Assembly (NCBI GenBank): GCA_028023455.1
Contig: JAQFVV010000020.1
Coordinates: forward strand, 9,843,092 to 9,907,091
Direction of reading: 5' to 3'
DNA length: 64,000 bases
Origin: Epiperipatus broadwayi
Lineage: Eukaryota; Onychophora; Udeonychophora; Euonychophora; Peripatidae
Shown here: in pieces, positions 61,083 to 64,000 of the stretch
Layout of the letters: each line of letters begins with the position of its first letter
Position numbering within the stretch: position 1 is the first letter of the stretch
Position numbers and translations under genes: made by a program
The notes under the pieces: generated by a model
What the model saw: the letters and a program-made list of their open reading frames with translations, nothing else
The model's database searches: none
What the model was told of the DNA's origin: nothing

Positions 61083-62158
61083 AATGAGAATCAGTTTTGC
61101 ACTACTGCTTGGAATGAACTTCTTATTTGTGATTATGCGAATAGTTCAGTAGTGGAATGATTTGAGACAAATTAAATACTGCTCTTATTACAAAATAAGC
61201 AATTAATGTGTTTCTTAAAATATTTGTTAAACACTACCACTCATAAAATGACCTCTTGGAATACTGGATTATGATAGTGTGATTTATCATATTTCATTGA
61301 CAGTCAACACTCTATCATAATCCAGTATCTCAAGAGATTATTTTATGAGTAGTAGTGTTTAAAAATTATTACAAAGAAACATATTAAGTGCTTATTTCAT
61401 AATAAGAGTATTAATTAATCTATCTCACACTATTCCTCTATTGAACTATTTACATAAGCATGAGTAATTTCAAATAAATATTAAACATTTAAATCGGAAA
61501 AGGCATACAATAATTTAAAATATCTTTTATTCATAGTGAGCATGCTGTCAATACCTTAAGCCAAGGTCAAATGCACTATAAATAAAATAAAAAACTAGCA
61601 TCTCTCTATCTAAAAAGTGACCTCTTCGAAAACAAATATTTACATAAAATTTGTATAAAAAAAATAAGAAATTTAACTTTATGTAAATTTTACAAATAGC
61701 AAGCAAGTACATATAATAACAAAATTCAACAAAGACTTTAAAAAGCTATGAATATGATACTTAAAGTATTGAAAATATACTCAGTATGAATAAAAGTTGT
61801 TTCAAACTGGTGTATGCTTTTTCTGATTTAAATGTTTACATTCAAATATCAGCCTTTTAAGCTAATTGTGCATACGCTTTGCGAGTGTTAATAATAAATG
61901 AATACTTTCTCACCAATACAAGATATAGTATTTATGCAGGAATAAAAGGAATCTCTTATTCCTATGACTCAAATGCTTATATATGAGCAAATCTGAAGTA
62001 CTGGCAAGTAAAGCGTGAGGATGGAACCGTCATTTTAAATTACTATATACATTTATTTAAAATTACTATTATACAGAGAAGAGAAAACAATTATAAATGT
62101 TGAATAAATGTGAGTAATAAATGCATTTCATGCAGTAGTGCAAAACTGATTCTCTTGA
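61083..62158. repeat. Nested palindrome complex, about 1.1 kb
   Basis: An outer inverted pair, GAGAATCAGTTTTGCACTAC at about 61086 and its complement at about 62135-62154, encloses smaller ones. A long hairpin at about 61130-61475 is centred near 61308 (ATACTGGATTATGATAG against CTATCATAATCCAGTAT). Another pair lies at about 61483-61520 and 61800-61842 (AAACATTTAAATC and GATTTAAATGTTT). Copy 3 of the CATTCAAATATCAGCC repeat is inserted at 61841. Confidence 0.75.
61841..62052 (+). repeat. CATTCAAATATCAGCC repeat, copy 3
   Basis: Nearly colinear with the copy at 48287 from head to the AAATTACTATATA tail. TA precedes the head. Confidence 0.8.
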
Positions 62159-62159
62159 C

Positions 62160-62740
62160 TATTCTCAAAAGAGCGCTAACTATCATATAATATTTATTAT
62201 ATAATTTTGGTTTTTTTTATTTATATGCAAATAAGTAACATAATGATTACTTAATTCAATTTTATAACTTTTACAAGATATATAGATGCATGTGAAATCT
62301 AAATATAGCAAACAGAAAAAAAACAAAAACAATAAATATCAATACTATCCTAAAAACACAAGTAAAAATAAAATAAAATCTTACTTTGAAATTATTTCTA
62401 TGTATATTTTATTTGCTAATTATTCAAGTGTATGTGTTATGTTGTAGTACGATTAATATTAATAAAAAATACGTTTGAAACTGTGTGTACTCCAGAAGTT
62501 AAAAGTGTTAAATAAGTACATGTGAAAGTAAACGAGTTGATTTAATAAAAATGAAAATTAGAAATTACAAATAGTTTTTCATATAGATATTTTATAAAAA
62601 GCAAGGTGTAAAACAAGATGGAAGATCGGAATAAATAATTAATTAAACGAAGGATTAAAAAGGTAAAGAACAATTTAATTAATTAGTTCAGAAATAAGCC
62701 CAGAATAATTTGGTGATTAAAATTGATAAGGAATAAACAA
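62160..62740. other. Non-coding AT-rich gap
   Basis: Nothing recognised. Confidence 0.5.
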
Positions 62741-62759
62741 TAGAACAAAGAATAAATAT

Positions 62760-62897
62760 AATCTAGCAGAGAAAGGACAGATTAGTGTCAGTCCTGATTT
62801 TCTGAGAGACTTAAGTGTAGCGTGAATTCAGAACAGGACCAACAATGGGAGGAAAACCAGATATTCGGGTCTGAAGGTACCAAAGACCGACCTAGGG
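62760..62897 (+). other. Possible upstream exon of a small spliced transcript
   Basis: About 140 bp are less AT-rich than the surroundings and end at CCTAGG followed by GTAATT, a plausible 5' splice site. There is an ATG in GACCAACAATGGGAGG, but its frame closes after eight codons, so any transcript may be non-coding. This is a weak inference based on the acceptor downstream. Confidence 0.2.
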
Positions 62898-63383
62898 TAA
62901 TTATACAGACTAAACCTGTCTTATTATTATTATTTTTGTAAGCCTTACAGGCGCTAGTAGAACTAATGATAATTCTGTTTATAAATGATTGTTATTTTTC
63001 ATACTAATAAAATCTTGTATCTGTAAGTGGGATATCTTAATTTTATGCAAGAGAGTAATAGTTACTTGAATTATGTGTATTTGGTTGTTTCTCGTAAGTA
63101 ACATTAAATCAAGTACATCACAGTATGTTTAATGAAAAGGAAGTGAAAAAATCATTGAAGAGTTAATACAGTATTTTATAATCACAAAATAATTATAAAC
63201 ACTATTATAGTATTTGTCTGAAAAATTATGATGACGGAATTTTAACAATAATTATTTGTTGAACTATTTCCATCATCTAATATTAAAAACTGAATGGTTT
63301 TAGAAATTTTTTAACTTTATGTTTAATTCAACTGTTGCTAATAGAACACAGCTTATTATTTAATACAAAATTTCAATGATATT

Positions 63384-63600
63384 ATTCTCCTCTCTTTTTC
63401 AGGTATTGCTGACCTGGCTAGTGACACTACTAACATGTATTGCTGACCTGGCCAGTGACAATACTAACATAGAAATTGAACCTGAACCTTTACATTCTTG
63501 AATATTGAATTCTGAGATAATATTCAAACTAACTAAGATATTCTGCCAAAAGCAGACGAATGTATTTAGAAAGTTTAAATAAAGTTTAATTTTTTTCTAA
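63384..63600 (+). other. Possible terminal exon with strong acceptor and poly(A) signal
   Basis: A textbook 3' splice site (TTCTCCTCTCTTTTTCAG, ending 63402) is followed by an open frame of 32 codons (VLLTWLVTLLTCIADLASD, then NTNIEIEPEPLHS and a stop near 63501). AATAAA lies at 63578-63583. Two 34-bp tandem copies (63403 and 63437) begin the exon and shift frame relative to each other. It could be a real 3' exon, a lncRNA exon or chance. Confidence 0.3.
63403..63470. repeat. 34-bp tandem duplication
   Basis: GTATTGCTGACCTGGC begins both copies, at 63403 and 63437, with two differences. Confidence 0.95.
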
Positions 63601-63705
63601 AGACATTCAGTTCTTAATATTAGATTATGGAAATAATCCAACAAATAATTAATATTATTATAGTATATATACTGGAATCATAAAAGTAAGCATGAATTGT
63701 TTACA

Positions 63706-63915
63706 ATCATCATCATCATCATCATCAACCATTATCAATCCACTGCAAGATGAAGGTCTCTCCAAGTTCAATCCACCTTCTCCGATCTTTAGCTTCTCTT
63801 CTTCACATCACCCTGCACACTTTCCCATCCATCCATCTCACATGTGGTCTCTTTCTAAGCCTTTTACAATCTCTTGGAATCCAGATTAAGACTTCAATTG
63901 TCCATCCATTATCAT
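63706..63915 (-). mobile_element. RTE LINE 3'-end fragment
   Basis: It starts with a (TCA)n run at 63706-63727, then AACCATTATCAATCCACTGC, and matches 49141-49350 with scattered changes up to about 63915. On the minus strand it encodes the decayed C-terminus of the RTE protein. The plus-strand frames at 63692 and 63750 are antisense shadows. Confidence 0.92.
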
Positions 63916-64000
63916 CTACTATACCATATCATTAATACAAAAATAAACATAATCAAATAATGTCACAAATCATTACAGAATGATTTCTACTCAAGGCTGA

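Noticed and set aside
63692-63935. Two Ser-rich plus-strand ORFs
   Set aside because: They translate the antisense of an RTE 3' fragment, including the (TCA)n tail as poly-Ser.

Overview
The window reads as intergenic or intronic DNA from an animal nuclear genome. It is very AT-rich, has no long intact host gene, no rRNA and no functional tRNA that I can see, and is packed with decayed transposable elements. The element set (an RTE-type LINE with a (TCA)n tail, SR2/RTE-like LINEs, a CR1-like LINE, a Penelope-like element, Ty3/gypsy, mariner, hAT and many foldback elements) fits a lophotrochozoan. From memory of similar repeats I would guess a mollusc, possibly a cephalopod; this is inference, not a search result.

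Layout. 0-2 kb: possible gypsy gag relic with short coding repeats. 2-10 kb: AT-rich, almost featureless. 10.5-11.9 kb: decayed LINE (minus). 12.5-13.9 kb: two foldback elements and a SINE relic. 14.46-15.25 kb: decayed mariner. 15.9-19.2 kb: two abutting decayed LINEs (minus). 19.3-20.0 kb: a 143-bp tandem duplication with a foldback element in one copy, the other copy being the empty site. 20.9-21.3 kb: an unassigned 105-codon ORF. 23.4-25.9 kb: foldback element, paired palindromic MITEs, and a Penelope-like element with a 12-bp target duplication. 27.7-28.1 kb: SINE and hairpin MITE. 30.6-40.4 kb: a Ty3/gypsy element with about 2.4-kb LTRs, whose 3' LTR has a 250-bp identical tandem duplication and a roughly 2.2-kb nested insertion. 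41-41.8 kb: LINE relic. 43.7-45.2 kb: hairpin and an 864-bp TIR transposon. 49.1-52.75 kb: a nearly full-length RTE LINE with a 756-bp TTAA-flanked insert in its endonuclease. 55.3-62.2 kb: a dense cluster of palindromes, a hAT MITE, LINE fragments and an unrecognised 92-codon pseudo-ORF. 62.7-63.6 kb: a possible small spliced transcript. 63.7-63.9 kb: another RTE tail.

Most notable system: four copies of a foldback element (A-D) have one fixed end, a variably truncated other end, and 9-12-bp target duplications. Both arms carry a hammerhead-ribozyme-like core (CTGATGA, GAAAC, TAGTC). A Penelope-like element nearby has the same 12-bp class of target duplication. I infer that A-D may be non-autonomous elements mobilised by a Penelope-type reverse transcriptase. 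No host pathway can be reconstructed here; the elements relate to each other only through insertion order and shared machinery.
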